Assembly: GCA_028681335.1 (NCBI GenBank)
Contig: JAQUIT010000026.1
Span: 1 to 44,141 of the forward strand
Reading direction: 5' to 3'
DNA from: Desulfuromonadaceae bacterium
GTDB lineage: Bacteria; Desulfobacterota; Desulfuromonadia; Geobacterales; Pseudopelobacteraceae
DNA: 44,141 bases
Shown here: in pieces, positions 26,521-36,058 of the stretch
Position numbering within the stretch: the first letter of the stretch is position 1
How the letters are laid out: every line of letters begins with the position of its first letter
The notes under the pieces: model-generated
Databases searched by the model: none
What the model was told of the DNA's origin: nothing
Seen by the model: only the letters and a program-made list of their open reading frames with translations
Program-made: the position numbers and the translations under genes

Positions 26521-26975
26521 GATCTTTCCATCCCTCTTTCCACTGCTGCTATCTTGGCCAGACGGCGGCGATGGCGCTCCGCACCGCTGAAACGGGCGGA
26601 GATAAACGTCTGCACCAACTCCCAGGCCTGAGCATAGTCAACCACCAGGCTGCCGAGGCAGATAATATTCATATCGTCGTCTTCCACTCCCTGACGGGCG
26701 GAAAAAATGTCATGAATCAGTGCGGCATGCGCGCCAGGCACCTTGTTGGCAGCGATGCAGGCTCCAACGCCGCTGCTGCAGAGTGCGATTCCCCGTTCCA
26801 CCCCTCCTCCGACCACTGCCTTCGCCAAAGGGATGACGAAATCGGGGTAGTCGTCGGCAGGGTCCAGCTGAACAGCACCGAAATCGGTCACCTCGTGACC
26901 GGCTGAGGTGAGTGCCGCTACGAGCTGTTGTTTCATGGCAAAGCCGCCATGATCAGCTGCAATTCCGATCTTCAT
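26517..26975 (-). CDS. rpiB: Ribose-5-phosphate isomerase B
   Basis: A 152-residue RpiB/LacAB-family enzyme of normal length. It interconverts ribose 5-phosphate and ribulose 5-phosphate. The N-terminal substrate motif is [11 protein letters not shown]. The catalytic loop is [18 protein letters not shown], with the catalytic Cys in the usual place. A C-terminal phosphate-binding region holds RHRRRL. Four-base overlaps join it to tkt upstream and the HAD gene downstream, so translation is probably coupled. Confidence 0.95.
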   Translation of the reverse strand: MKIGIAADHGGFAMKQQLVAALTSAGHEVTDFGAVQLDPADDYPDFVIPLAKAVVGGGVERGIALCSSGVGACIAANKVPGAHAALIHDIFSARQGVEDDDMNIICLGSLVVDYAQAWELVQTFISARFSGAERHRRRLAKIAAVERGMERS

Positions 26976-29065
26976 CTGTTTGTCTCCACATGGTCTGCCA
27001 GCAGGGCAAGTGCTTTGCGGCAGACATTCTCGACGGTAAACCCGTACTCTCGGAGTACGATCTCTCCCGGGGCGGAGGCTCCAAATTGTTCAACAGCGAG
27101 AATATCTCCCGCAGTTCCCACGTATTTGTGCCAGCCAAGCGGAGAACCTGCCTCGATGGCCAGTCGCTTCGTCACCTGGGGGGGGAGAACCGAATCACGG
27201 TATTCCTGCGGCTGCATATCGAAAAGTTCCCAGCACGGCATTGAGACAACGCTGGCGTGGACATTCTGTAAGGCGAGTTCGTCCTGCGCCGCAAGTGCAA
27301 GATGCAGTTCCGAACCGGTGGCGATCAATATGAGCTCGGACATCCCGCCAGCCGACTGTGCAACAACATACGCCCCGTGTCTTAGCCCTTCTGCCGGGGC
27401 ATAGCACATCCGGTCCAGAGTCGGAATATTCTGCCGGGAAAAGACGAGTGCCACCGGCCCGGCCTGTTCCAGCGCCACCTGCCAGGCCACAGCTGTCTCA
27501 TTGGCGTCGCCCGGGCGGATGACGAGAAGATCGGGGATTGCCCTGAGTGAGGCGAGTTGTTCAACAGGCTGATGGGTCGGCCCGTCTTCTCCCAACGCGA
27601 TGCTGTCATGGGTGAAAACGTGGATGACATGCAGACCCATCAGGGCCGCCAGTCGCAGCGACGGGCGCAGATAATCGGAGAAGGTGAAGAAGGTGGCGCC
27701 GAAGGGGATCAGCCCGCCGTGGGCGGCCATGCCGTTCATGGCGGCCGCCATGGCATGCTCGCGAATACCGAAATGGAAGTTCCTCCCGCTATAGCCCCAT
27801 TCTCCGCCAACCGCACCCTGCCGGTCGCCGGACAGCTGGTTGGGACTTTGAAAGTCCCCCAGACCCTTGAGCGCGGTGTGGGTCGACGGGTCGAGATCCG
27901 CAGAACCGCCAACAAACCAGGGAAGGCGAGGAGCAATGGCATTCATTACCTTTCCTGCCGCAACACGGCTGGCCATGCCTTTCTGATCAGCCGGGAACGA
28001 TGGTATATCTGCAGCCCAATCTGCCGGGAGGCACCCATCAATCGCCTGGCGCAATTCATGGGCGAGTTCGGAATATTCACGGGCATAGGCGGACAGCATG
28101 GCGTCCCACTTCTCCTCGGCTTCTTTTCCCCGTGGTAGCGCCTGACGGAAATGATGCAGCGCTTCCTCTGGGATTATAAAATTTGCTTTTGTTGGCCATC
28201 CCAGGTTTTCCTTGGTAAGGCGGACTTCATCCTCTCCCAGTGGTGAGCCGTGCGCCTCGAAGGAATCATGCTTGTGCGGGGAACCAAAACCGATATGGGT
28301 TCGCACTATTATTATAGAGGGTTTGTCAGCTGTGGACCTGGCTGTATTAATTGCATCATGAAGAGCGCCCAGATCATTGCCGTCTGAAACCGTTTGTACG
28401 TGCCAGCCATAGGCTGCGAATCTTTGGGCCCGGTCCTCGGTGAAGGTCAGGTCGGTTGCCGCAGCAAGGGTGATGCGGTTGTCATCGTAGAGACAGATCA
28501 GCTTGCCGAGCCGCAGGTGGCCGGCAAGTGACGCCGCTTCAGCGGTCACTCCTTCCATGAGGTCGCCATCGCTGGCAATCACATAGGTGAAATGGTCGAT
28601 GATATCGAAGCCTGGTCTATTATAACGGGCGGCAAGGTGCGCCTCGGCCATGGCCATACCCACGCCGTTAGCGAATCCCTGGCCGAGAGGACCGGTGGTT
28701 ATCTCGACTCCCGGTGTATGACCCCGTTCCGGATGTCCGGGGGTTTTGCTCTGCCACTGCCGGAATCGTTTGATTTCATCCAGTGACAGATCATAGCCGC
28801 TCAGGTGGAGCAGGCTGTAGAGGAGCATTGAGGCATGGCCGGCGGACAGAACGAAGCGGTCACGGTTGAACCAGTCGTGGTTTGCAGGGTTGTGGTTAAG
28901 AAACCGGTCCCAGAGCATATAAGCCATGGGGGCTGCACCCATCGGCATCCCAGGATGGCCACTGGTGGCTTTCTGCACGGCGTCGATTGAAAGAAATCTG
29001 ATTGTGTTGATACAGAGTTGATCTAACCCTGAGGAGGAAAATGTACGGGGTGAGCCATTATTCAT
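26972..29065 (-). CDS. tkt: Transketolase
   Basis: A 697-residue full-length transketolase. It moves two-carbon ketol units between sugar phosphates with thiamine diphosphate in the non-oxidative pentose phosphate pathway. Visible features: [18 protein letters not shown], the ThDP/Mg motif [21 protein letters not shown] ending [28 protein letters not shown], the catalytic Glu region [13 protein letters not shown], and the pyrimidine-domain [23 protein letters not shown] lies five bases before the ATG. It appears to be the first gene of the carbohydrate operon, starting after the usp terminator. No transaldolase gene is in the window. Confidence 0.97.
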   Translation of the reverse strand: MNNGSPRTFSSSGLDQLCINTIRFLSIDAVQKATSGHPGMPMGAAPMAYMLWDRFLNHNPANHDWFNRDRFVLSAGHASMLLYSLLHLSGYDLSLDEIKRFRQWQSKTPGHPERGHTPGVEITTGPLGQGFANGVGMAMAEAHLAARYNRPGFDIIDHFTYVIASDGDLMEGVTAEAASLAGHLRLGKLICLYDDNRITLAAATDLTFTEDRAQRFAAYGWHVQTVSDGNDLGALHDAINTARSTADKPSIIIVRTHIGFGSPHKHDSFEAHGSPLGEDEVRLTKENLGWPTKANFIIPEEALHHFRQALPRGKEAEEKWDAMLSAYAREYSELAHELRQAIDGCLPADWAADIPSFPADQKGMASRVAAGKVMNAIAPRLPWFVGGSADLDPSTHTALKGLGDFQSPNQLSGDRQGAVGGEWGYSGRNFHFGIREHAMAAAMNGMAAHGGLIPFGATFFTFSDYLRPSLRLAALMGLHVIHVFTHDSIALGEDGPTHQPVEQLASLRAIPDLLVIRPGDANETAVAWQVALEQAGPVALVFSRQNIPTLDRMCYAPAEGLRHGAYVVAQSAGGMSELILIATGSELHLALAAQDELALQNVHASVVSMPCWELFDMQPQEYRDSVLPPQVTKRLAIEAGSPLGWHKYVGTAGDILAVEQFGASAPGEIVLREYGFTVENVCRKALALLADHVETNR

Positions 29066-29103
29066 TGCTGCCTCCGTTAATTGCTACCGGTGGTGAGGAG
29101 ACC

Positions 29104-29125
29104 AAAAATCTGCCCGGCAGGGCAG
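29104..29125 (-). terminator. Terminator after the universal stress gene
   Basis: On the minus strand CTGCCC pairs with GGGCAG across a TGCC loop, followed by A and five T residues (plus-strand 29104-29108). It lies just after the usp stop and before tkt, so it should separate the two units. Confidence 0.75.
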
Positions 29126-29127
29126 GT

Positions 29128-29577
29128 TCACTTTTTCACCAACATGATCGAACAGGGCATTTTGCGCAGTATGGCGTCATTTTCACCCCCAAAAAGCGCA
29201 TGTTCAATACGTCCCTCTTCATGAGCGTTCATAAGGATCAGATCTATATTCTCTTCTTTCACCAGTTTCATAATTTCTTCTACAGGATCGCGATCACTGA
29301 CCAGTTCCTTAATGGGGAACCCACCCTTTAATTCCTGCTTAATGAGTGCGCCCAACCGCTCTTTTGCTTCCTGTTGACTGTCCACGTAATTCTTGTACTG
29401 CTCACCGGGAAACAGGCCAGGGGCGTTAACTGCCATCAAATCGACAGGATTGGTGACGAGATGAAGGACCATGAGTTTTGCATCGTACTTACGTGCAAGG
29501 AAAACTCCGACCTTAATGGCTTTCAGACTGTAAGGGATCAGCCTGCTGACGACAAGTATGTTACTAAAGTTTTCCAT
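29128..29577 (-). CDS. Universal stress protein, UspA family
   Basis: A 149-residue single Usp domain of full length. The first strand is NILVVSRLIPYSLKAIKVGVFLARKY. The last part holds DLILMNAHEEGRIEHALFGGENDAILRKMPCSIMLVKK. The usual ATP-binding G2xG9xGS pattern is changed to GRIEHALFGGENDAI, so ATP binding is uncertain. Such proteins aid survival under stress, often under anaerobic or stationary regulation. AAAGGAGGAG precedes the ATG. Palindrome site 3 lies about 262 bases upstream. It is a single-gene unit closed by a terminator. Confidence 0.92.
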   Translation of the reverse strand: MENFSNILVVSRLIPYSLKAIKVGVFLARKYDAKLMVLHLVTNPVDLMAVNAPGLFPGEQYKNYVDSQQEAKERLGALIKQELKGGFPIKELVSDRDPVEEIMKLVKEENIDLILMNAHEEGRIEHALFGGENDAILRKMPCSIMLVKK

Positions 29578-29802
29578 TAGCTACTCCTCCTTTAAAATTG
29601 GCTTATTATATTGTACCCGATTGCTTCAACTTTTTCGGTAAAAATGAGTACTTATATTTTATAAAGCATCAAGCATGCCTTTCTATGCAGAAGCAACTAT
29701 TTAACAAATTAAGCTGGTTACAGTCGCTCCGTTACTCTCCAGATATGCCCTCATGCAAGTTATGTTGATATAAACATCATTAACGGCAGGCAACGTTCTG
29801 AT

Positions 29803-29862
29803 ATTTCAAGACTATATTTGAGCGAAGTCTTGTGTCTACTGCAACATAAGTTGCAGTTTCAA
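29803..29862 (+). repeat. 60-base block P, copy B
   Basis: Matches 6061-6120 at 49 of 60 positions without gaps and carries palindrome site 3. It lies upstream of usp on the minus strand and upstream of the small frame on the plus strand, so either could be the controlled gene. Confidence 0.75.
29839..29856. promoter_or_regulatory. 18-base palindrome, site 3 (candidate operator near usp)
   Basis: CTGCAAC-ATAA-GTTGCAG, identical to site 1. It is about 262 bases upstream of the usp start codon, close to the 243-base distance of site 1 from its gene but on the other side. Confidence 0.6.
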
Positions 29863-30011
29863 CCTCGACCAGCCTCAATTTCTCAATTTATCTTATATGT
29901 TACAGTGAGTTGTATGAATGCGGCTTGGCCTGGCTGAGTGACTCTGCAGTAATGATGACAATGAGATTAATCTGAGGGGCAAACGGGACAGGCAGGAGTG
30001 TTAACAAAAAT

Positions 30012-30221
30012 TTGAAGGACGTCAAAAAGAAGGTTGATACGTTGTTGATCTGGCTGACGGCAACAGAATCGAGAGAAAATCTTTTTCGTCACGATTCGCC
30101 CGCCCTGGCGGTTCAGAGAGAGGACCTCTCACAGGAGATTACAAAGGGGGCTGTAGAGCGGATTGAAGTCCGGAAGGAGTCCCGGCTCTTCGGTATTCAT
30201 CACATCTCAGATTTACAATAA
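30012..30221 (+). CDS. Possible small protein of unknown function
   Basis: A 69-codon open frame starting at TTG. It is hydrophilic, with the core DVKKKVDTLLIWLTATESREN and a charged C-terminal half. A GGCAGGAG sits 12 bases before the start, which is too far for a normal ribosome site. A candidate terminator follows at once, which supports a transcript ending here. I recognise no family. It may be a real small gene or a non-coding transcript. Confidence 0.35.
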   Translation: MKDVKKKVDTLLIWLTATESRENLFRHDSPALAVQREDLSQEITKGAVERIEVRKESRLFGIHHISDLQ

Positions 30222-30224
30222 AAA

Positions 30225-30256
30225 AGGGGAAACCCTTGAGGTTTTACCTATCTTTT
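30225..30256 (+). terminator. Candidate terminator after the small frame
   Basis: AGG-G-GAAACC pairs with GGTTTT-A-CCT across a CTTGA loop, with one internal mismatch, followed by ATCTTTT. The stem is moderate and the T-tract short. Confidence 0.4.
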
Positions 30257-30309
30257 CCTACTTAAACCGACATCGGTTTTCTATGTCAGTTTCACTATAA
30301 AACTTTATT

Positions 30310-30584
30310 AAATTCTGATCCAATCGCAAAAGTGGTTAAAACACAAAGTTGCCAACCATAATTATTACGAGGCCGTCAATTCTGGCCATTTACTACCTTA
30401 AACTCTCCTTTTTTTGAAACAATCAAGGGCTCATTAGACCGCTTATGGCGATTTGCCTGCAAAATTGGTACAGGCATTTTGCTTCCTTAACGCCTCTTTT
30501 GGTAGTTGCTGTCGGCTTTAAGTTCATCTAAAACCTTCTATACTAGCTGATTTTCCTAATCATGGCAACCGATGCCTTAACAGC
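30310..30584 (+). repeat. Dispersed repeat R, copy B
   Basis: The partner of 5555-5830 in the same orientation. The right-hand 45 bases (30540-30584) differ from copy A at one position, and the left part is more diverged, with one-base gaps. No gene or family is recognised in it. After its end the two loci share nothing. Confidence 0.8.
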
Positions 30585-30656
30585 AATGTATATAATGGGC
30601 CCCGGATTTCGGGCAATAGTTCATAGCTGGCAGCCTGCGATAAAAAAGAGGAGGCA

Positions 30657-30806
30657 ATGAGTGGAAAAAAATCAAATAGGTTTTACCCGTCTGTGCGCCA
30701 AGGAGGTCGCCTAGAAAAGTACGTCCACCACAAGTAGCAACGGCAGATTGTGAACGCCTTTACGTTGTGGTGCGATAAACTTGTAGAGATTGTCGGGGAT
30801 CAGTAA
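30657..30806 (+). pseudogene. Interrupted small open frame
   Basis: An ATG with a very good ribosome site (GAGGAGG, two bases closer than ideal) opens a 26-codon frame that ends in TAG (30735-30737). The same frame then runs a further 22 codons (QRQIVNAFTLWCDKLVEIVGDQ without its last residues) to TAA. The strong ribosome site suggests a once-real or still-translated gene. I do not recognise it. Confidence 0.3.
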
Positions 30807-30898
30807 GTTCATGCATTACCTGATAGCAGGTATTTCACTTAACCTGAAAATCAGTAAAAACTATAAATAAATTCTATCAAAATACTTCAATTACAAAT

Positions 30899-32665
30899 TC
30901 ACTTCGCAATCACAGTACTATTTGCAGCAAAGCTGTTATTGCTCTCATCGGATTCATTGATCTTGTCCTTGCTATCGGCTATAGCCCCGACATAATACAT
31001 GCCCGTTATTTTTTCCGGTAACTTGATGGTCGCTGTATATGTCAGCTCGGCACCCGCCGCCAGTGAACGGATAGATTCTTGCCCAAGCAACGTATCGTGG
31101 GTGCTGATACTGTTGTCATTGGAAAGGTACAGGCCAACATGGAATTGCTCCGCAGTTGTAGTCCCCTGATTCTTGACCGTGACCGGGATCCTAAACATCT
31201 GCCCTGAGTAGGCTTTTGCGGGAGTGCTCAAAGCTGTAACCACTAGGTCAGGACCAAAAGCTATGACAGTAGGATTTGTCACAAAACTGTTATTGCTTTC
31301 ATCGGATTCGTTGATCTTGCCGTTGGTATCGGCTATAGCGCCGATATAATACGTTCCCGTTGTTTTCGCCGGCATCTTGATGGTTGCTGTATAGGTTCGT
31401 TCAACACCCGCCGCTAATGAATATACATATACTTGCCCAAGTAACGTATCGCGGGTGCTGATGCCGTTGTAGCTGGAAAGGTACAGGCCAACATAGAATT
31501 GTCCCGCAGTAGCACTCCCCTGATTCTTGACCGTGACCGGAATCCTAACTATCTGCTCTGGAGAAGCGTTTGCTGGAGCGGCTAAAGCCGTAACGACCAG
31601 GTCAGGGCCAAAAGCGATGACAGTAGGGATTGCTACAAAACTGTTATTGCTTTCATCGGATTCATTGATCTTGCCGCTGGCATCGGCTATGGCCCCGATA
31701 TAATACGTACCCGTTATTTTCTCCGGTATCTTGATGGTTGCTGTATAGGTCAACTCGGTACCCGCCGCTAATGAATTTACATATACTTGCCCAAGCAACG
31801 CATCGCGGGTGGTGATGCCGTTGTCATTGGAAAGGTACAGGCCCACATGGAATTGTCCCGCAGCAGAACTCCCCTGATTCTTGACCGTGACCGGAATCCT
31901 AACCATCTGCCCTGGGTAGGCTTTTGCGGGAGCGGTCAAAGCCGTAACTACCAGGTCGGGGCCAAAAGCTATGACAGTAGGAGTTGCCACAAAACTGTTA
32001 TTGCTTTCATCGGATTCATTGATCTTGCCGCTGGTATCGGCTATGGCGCCGATATAATACGTTCCCGTTGTTTTCTCCGGTATCTTGATGGTTGCTGTAT
32101 AGGTCAGCTCTGCACCCGCCGCTAATGAACGGACAGATTCTTGCCCAAGCAACGTATCGTGGGTGGTGATGCTGTTGTCATTGGATAGGTACAGGGCCAC
32201 ATGGAATTGCTCCGCGGTAGTTGTTCCCTGATTCTTGACCGTGACCGGGATCCTAATCGTCTGACCTGGGGAGGCTTTTGCGGGAGCGGCCAAAGCCGTA
32301 ACAATCAGATCGGGGCCAAAAGCTATGACAGTAGGAGTTGCCACAAAACTGTTATTGCTTTCATCGGATTCGTTGATCTTACCCTTGTTATCGGCTATAG
32401 CCCCGATATAATACGTTCCCGTTGTTTTCGCCGGCATCTTGATGGTTGCTGTATAGGTTCGCTCGACACCCGCCGCTAATGAATATACATATACTTGCCC
32501 AAGTAACGTATCGCGGGTGGTGATGCTGTCATCATTGGAAAGGTACAGGCCCACATAGAATTGTCCCGCTGTTGTTCCCTGATTCTTGACCGTGACCGGG
32601 ATCCTAACTATCTGCTCTGGAGAAGCGTTTGCTGGAGCGGCTAAAGCCGTAACGACCAGGTCGGG
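30899..32665 (-). repeat. Five tandem CARDB repeats at the DNA level (about 351-357 bases each)
   Basis: Within the giant secreted gene, five units of about 117-119 codons recur with long near-identical stretches. Each begins with a PDLVVTAL-type strand and holds VRIPVTVKNQG and GKINESDESNNSF. Unit borders are near 32665, 32310, 31955, 31605 and 31250. The high DNA identity points to recent duplication or gene conversion. Confidence 0.9.
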
Positions 32666-35600
32666 GCTGGCAGGTTTTTTGTAAACAATCATGGCCGAGA
32701 CTACGGCCTGATTACCGTAGGCATCGCTGGCGGTAGCAGTAATTACATTATTTCCAACCACTAGCCCGGTTACGGGGCAACTCCACGATGATGTTGTTGG
32801 GTAGGTAACGGTCCCGACAACTGCAGATGTATTTGCGGTAACGACGACCGTTGAGTCTGCCTCCACGCTACCGCTGATGATCTGAGACGACATAGTTGTG
32901 GGCGAAACCACAGAATTAATTACAAATTCTGGCGGAGTAACGTCCACAATGAAGTCGAGTGTGGCAGTCTGGGCATCAACAAGCGTGACACCCTGTTCCG
33001 CGACCGTGTGAGTTTCTTTCTTGTCGGTCAAAGCCTTCACAAACCAACTACCTTCGTAGGCTCCAATCCGGTACGTACCATCAGCTGCAGTAATGGCAGA
33101 AGATGTTATTGACGAATCAGAGTTGCGCAACACAACTTCCACTCCTCCGAGCAGAGTATTGCTGGAATCCTTAACGACACCTTGTACCCAGGCTGTCACA
33201 GAATGGGCGGTTATATCCTTGCCTGCAGGAGATCCGGAGCCGGTTGAATAGCCCTGAATAGAGGTGCCGATCAGATTAAGCAGATGGGCATACGGCTGGT
33301 TGAGAGCGAATTCCCACTGATCTCCGGAGATAATCTGCAACACGTAAGTTCCATTAGTATCGGAGACTCCACTCACCATCGGCTTGCGACTGTCTGAGGC
33401 AGCATTTATCATGGCCTGAACAGGGATGCCGGCCAACGTATTACCAGACGGGTCAAGTACCTTGCCGCTCACATAATAGGATGATTTTGGCAGGGCGATG
33501 TCATTGTCGACGCTGTCGGCAGCCAGGTTTACTGAAAGTGACTGTCCGCCGAGGACAACATACCCTTTAGTATATGGGGTAGGCTCGGCAGGGTCGCTGC
33601 TTGATAACAACTTGTACTGACCGGCCGGGAGCAAGAGGTCATAACTGCCGTTTGCCGAACTAAGGGCAACCCCGCTCGCAGACTGACCCATAGCCCAGAC
33701 CCAGACCCCAGGAATGCCGGCACCAGTAGCATCGTCAATGACCAACCCGCTGAGATGGAAATCACCAGTGACCAGAGTCAGATTTTGACCAACAAGGATC
33801 TGGCCATACGCAAGAGAAACAGCCGTTGGTGCTGGAGAAGCGTAGCCGTAGGCCATGGGGGTGACGAGATAAATGCCTGGATTGGCGATGTTCAGTGTGT
33901 AATGCCCTGCATTGTCAGCTACGGCAAAGGCATTATGTCTACCAAAAGAGTCTGCCAATCGGACCAGCGCTCCAGGAAGCGGATTCGTACCATCGGTGAC
34001 GATACCGCTTACACTCTGGGATTGACCGATTGCTGTCACTGTGAATGGTATACCGGCTGAAGAAGTGCCCTGAGTTGCCCGGAAAAGGTAGCTCGCGGGG
34101 GCATGATAAATATCGTTAACAAGGTAAGACACCATGGTGACGCTAGCCTGCCCGTTAATCAGGCCATCGTCGTCACCAGGCACACCAGAGATAGCCGGAA
34201 GCGTTCCGTCATTAACATTAAATGATCGGATCACATAGTCGCCGGCATCGACAATACCGTTAGAGTTGGCGTCTACCAACTGTTCCACCAGCACTTCCCC
34301 TCCCTGGGTGGGAATATTATTGATCTGGAGATGGAGCTCTCCGATCTTGTCAGCAGCAAGGGAAGAGGGTGTTACAACAAGACTGAGTCCGGCATTGTAA
34401 GTAATTGAGGCGGATTTGACGGCAATATTGCCGGCCGCGTCAATTGCTGTAACGGCAAAGGTATTCAAACCGGGTGCCAGGTTGGAAACCGGACAAGACC
34501 AGCTGCCAGAAGAGGGATACGTCACCGTCCCAACAATCGCTTCGGATGTTGAGGAAACATTGAGACCTGAACCCTCCTCAACCGTACCGGTCAGGATCGC
34601 AACAGGATAAATAACCGCTGTCGTAGCCGTGGTGATCGTCAGGGCAGGCGGTACTGTATCGATAGTGAAGGAAATCGACTTGGTTGCATGGTTACCCGCT
34701 TGGTCAACTGCCGATACGGCCAAGGTATATGCGCCGTCAGTCGCAATAGAAGCGATAGTAAATGGTGACCCATTCAGAGTAACAGCCCAGGTTACCGGTC
34801 CCCCAGCATCGGTTACGGTCACTTGAGGGGTGACATTTGTTTTATATATACTCCCCGCAACTATGCCGTTGATGTTTATCACCGGAGTCACATCATCAAT
34901 GGGATTCGCATCTACATAAGATCCGGAGCTTTCATTGCCGAGTGTGTCATAGGTCGTAACCTTCAACCGGGTAGTCACACCGCTCACGAGGCCACCGGCC
35001 TCTGTACCGTTTATCAATGCGCCGTTAACCTGTTTAAGCAGAGTTGCATTTGCATAGACACGATATCCGGCTGTATCGGCAGAATTTGACGGCGTCCAGG
35101 AAAGAACAACGGTACCGCTTTCGTCGTTCAGCTTGTCGATTGAAGAGACATTGCCAACATCAACCGGAGGTGAATTAATAGCGACGTTGACCGGCGTCTG
35201 GCAGAGCAGATCGCCACCCTGAGGGGTAGACTGTTCCAACACGACGTTGAGTGGATGGACGCCGACGCTGTTGTCAACTTCATAAACAGAACCGAGGGTA
35301 AGCTTCGCGGCGACAAGAGCGGCCTGGGCTGCGATGCGGTCAAGTCCGACAAGAGTCGGAACCTTGGCCATGCAGCGCATCTGTATTGTTGCGCCGGTGA
35401 CATAATCAAGCGGATAGGCCGGCCCGCCATCCAGCAGCAGCACATCGTTCAGGGTTATGTCCAGCCGTTCCGCCGTGACGCCGGAGCCGACCCGAACTGC
35501 AAAGCGGGCCACAGTCCCGCTGCCGGATGGTGGTACGGCACCACTGGTGTGAGCAAATGTGTAAAGGGCAGATCCATTGATCAGCGGCTCATTGTCCATT

Positions 35601-35962
35601 ACCAGAATTCCGTTGGGACCTTTGGCGTTCCAGAAAAAATCGCCGATACCGGAGCGGCCAGGAACGGCCGGTGAGACGAGAAGGGGAGTAACTATGGCGA
35701 TGTCGCTTGCTCCGGTCTGGCCTAATTCACTTACGCTGGCAACCGTTCCGGACGGCGCCGCGAGGTTGAGGCGGAACTGCACTCCACCCAGCCCTTCAGC
35801 CGGTATTCCATCAGCCACGACATCGAAGAAGAAATCCCCTCCCGGGGTAACCTGCGTATTGGAGGGTACAATGCGTACGCCGGCGGCAAACGCATTGCTG
35901 CAGATAAAGCCGAAAATAACGAATATCAGGCTGAGCACCCGAAGAAATCTGTATCGAATCAT
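30899..35962 (-). CDS. Giant secreted protein with cohesin-like, PASTA, Ig-like, carboxypeptidase-regulatory and five CARDB domains
   Basis: A 1687-residue protein with a Sec signal peptide (residues 1-26, cut after AFA). Domains by pattern: cohesin-like beta-sandwich (about 27-190, VRIVPSNTQVTPGGDFFFDV, later VARFAVRVGSG); PASTA-like (190-260, VPTLVGLDRIAAQAAL); FN3-like (260-370); Ig-like segments (370-540) with VDQAGNHATKSISFTID; three or four carboxypeptidase regulatory-like domains (640-1000; SGIVTDGTNPLPGALVRL); another Ig-like (1010-1095); and five CARDB repeats (1099-1687). No catalytic domain or sorting signal is seen. ATG 35962 has GGAGGG upstream. It follows the dockerin gene by 96 bases, so it is probably the last gene of that operon. 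A role as a surface or extracellular scaffold or adhesin is inference. Confidence 0.88.
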   Translation of the reverse strand: MIRYRFLRVLSLIFVIFGFICSNAFAAGVRIVPSNTQVTPGGDFFFDVVADGIPAEGLGGVQFRLNLAAPSGTVASVSELGQTGASDIAIVTPLLVSPAVPGRSGIGDFFWNAKGPNGILVMDNEPLINGSALYTFAHTSGAVPPSGSGTVARFAVRVGSGVTAERLDITLNDVLLLDGGPAYPLDYVTGATIQMRCMAKVPTLVGLDRIAAQAALVAAKLTLGSVYEVDNSVGVHPLNVVLEQSTPQGGDLLCQTPVNVAINSPPVDVGNVSSIDKLNDESGTVVLSWTPSNSADTAGYRVYANATLLKQVNGALINGTEAGGLVSGVTTRLKVTTYDTLGNESSGSYVDANPIDDVTPVININGIVAGSIYKTNVTPQVTVTDAGGPVTWAVTLNGSPFTIASIATDGAYTLAVSAVDQAGNHATKSISFTIDTVPPALTITTATTAVIYPVAILTGTVEEGSGLNVSSTSEAIVGTVTYPSSGSWSCPVSNLAPGLNTFAVTAIDAAGNIAVKSASITYNAGLSLVVTPSSLAADKIGELHLQINNIPTQGGEVLVEQLVDANSNGIVDAGDYVIRSFNVNDGTLPAISGVPGDDDGLINGQASVTMVSYLVNDIYHAPASYLFRATQGTSSAGIPFTVTAIGQSQSVSGIVTDGTNPLPGALVRLADSFGRHNAFAVADNAGHYTLNIANPGIYLVTPMAYGYASPAPTAVSLAYGQILVGQNLTLVTGDFHLSGLVIDDATGAGIPGVWVWAMGQSASGVALSSANGSYDLLLPAGQYKLLSSSDPAEPTPYTKGYVVLGGQSLSVNLAADSVDNDIALPKSSYYVSGKVLDPSGNTLAGIPVQAMINAASDSRKPMVSGVSDTNGTYVLQIISGDQWEFALNQPYAHLLNLIGTSIQGYSTGSGSPAGKDITAHSVTAWVQGVVKDSSNTLLGGVEVVLRNSDSSITSSAITAADGTYRIGAYEGSWFVKALTDKKETHTVAEQGVTLVDAQTATLDFIVDVTPPEFVINSVVSPTTMSSQIISGSVEADSTVVVTANTSAVVGTVTYPTTSSWSCPVTGLVVGNNVITATASDAYGNQAVVSAMIVYKKPASPDLVVTALAAPANASPEQIVRIPVTVKNQGTTAGQFYVGLYLSNDDSITTRDTLLGQVYVYSLAAGVERTYTATIKMPAKTTGTYYIGAIADNKGKINESDESNNSFVATPTVIAFGPDLIVTALAAPAKASPGQTIRIPVTVKNQGTTTAEQFHVALYLSNDNSITTHDTLLGQESVRSLAAGAELTYTATIKIPEKTTGTYYIGAIADTSGKINESDESNNSFVATPTVIAFGPDLVVTALTAPAKAYPGQMVRIPVTVKNQGSSAAGQFHVGLYLSNDNGITTRDALLGQVYVNSLAAGTELTYTATIKIPEKITGTYYIGAIADASGKINESDESNNSFVAIPTVIAFGPDLVVTALAAPANASPEQIVRIPVTVKNQGSATAGQFYVGLYLSSYNGISTRDTLLGQVYVYSLAAGVERTYTATIKMPAKTTGTYYIGAIADTNGKINESDESNNSFVTNPTVIAFGPDLVVTALSTPAKAYSGQMFRIPVTVKNQGTTTAEQFHVGLYLSNDNSISTHDTLLGQESIRSLAAGAELTYTATIKLPEKITGMYYVGAIADSKDKINESDESNNSFAANSTVIAK

Positions 35963-36058
35963 CCGTCCCTCCAAATAACTGTCACGGAGAATAAACATCC
36001 GTAAATAAATGCAGTTTTTACTTCTTATTTTGGCGTTACATGTAGAGGCTTATCAAAC

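Larger units (their letters stand above)
29578..30898. other. Locus B: 1.3-kb intergenic region with repeats shared with locus A
   Basis: The gap between the usp start and the end of the CARDB gene holds a 20-base block like 6011-6030 (29665-29684, 18 of 20 match), block P with palindrome site 3 (29803-29862), a possible small gene (30012-30221) with a possible terminator, repeat R copy B (30310-30584) and an interrupted small frame (30657-30806). A weak hairpin TACCTG-ATAG-CAGGTA sits at 30817-30832. It is A+T rich compared with its neighbours. Confidence 0.75.

Noticed and set aside
30899..32665. Regular repeats that could suggest a CRISPR array
   Set aside because: Units are about 350 bases, in frame and code for CARDB domains; there are no short repeats with unique spacers.
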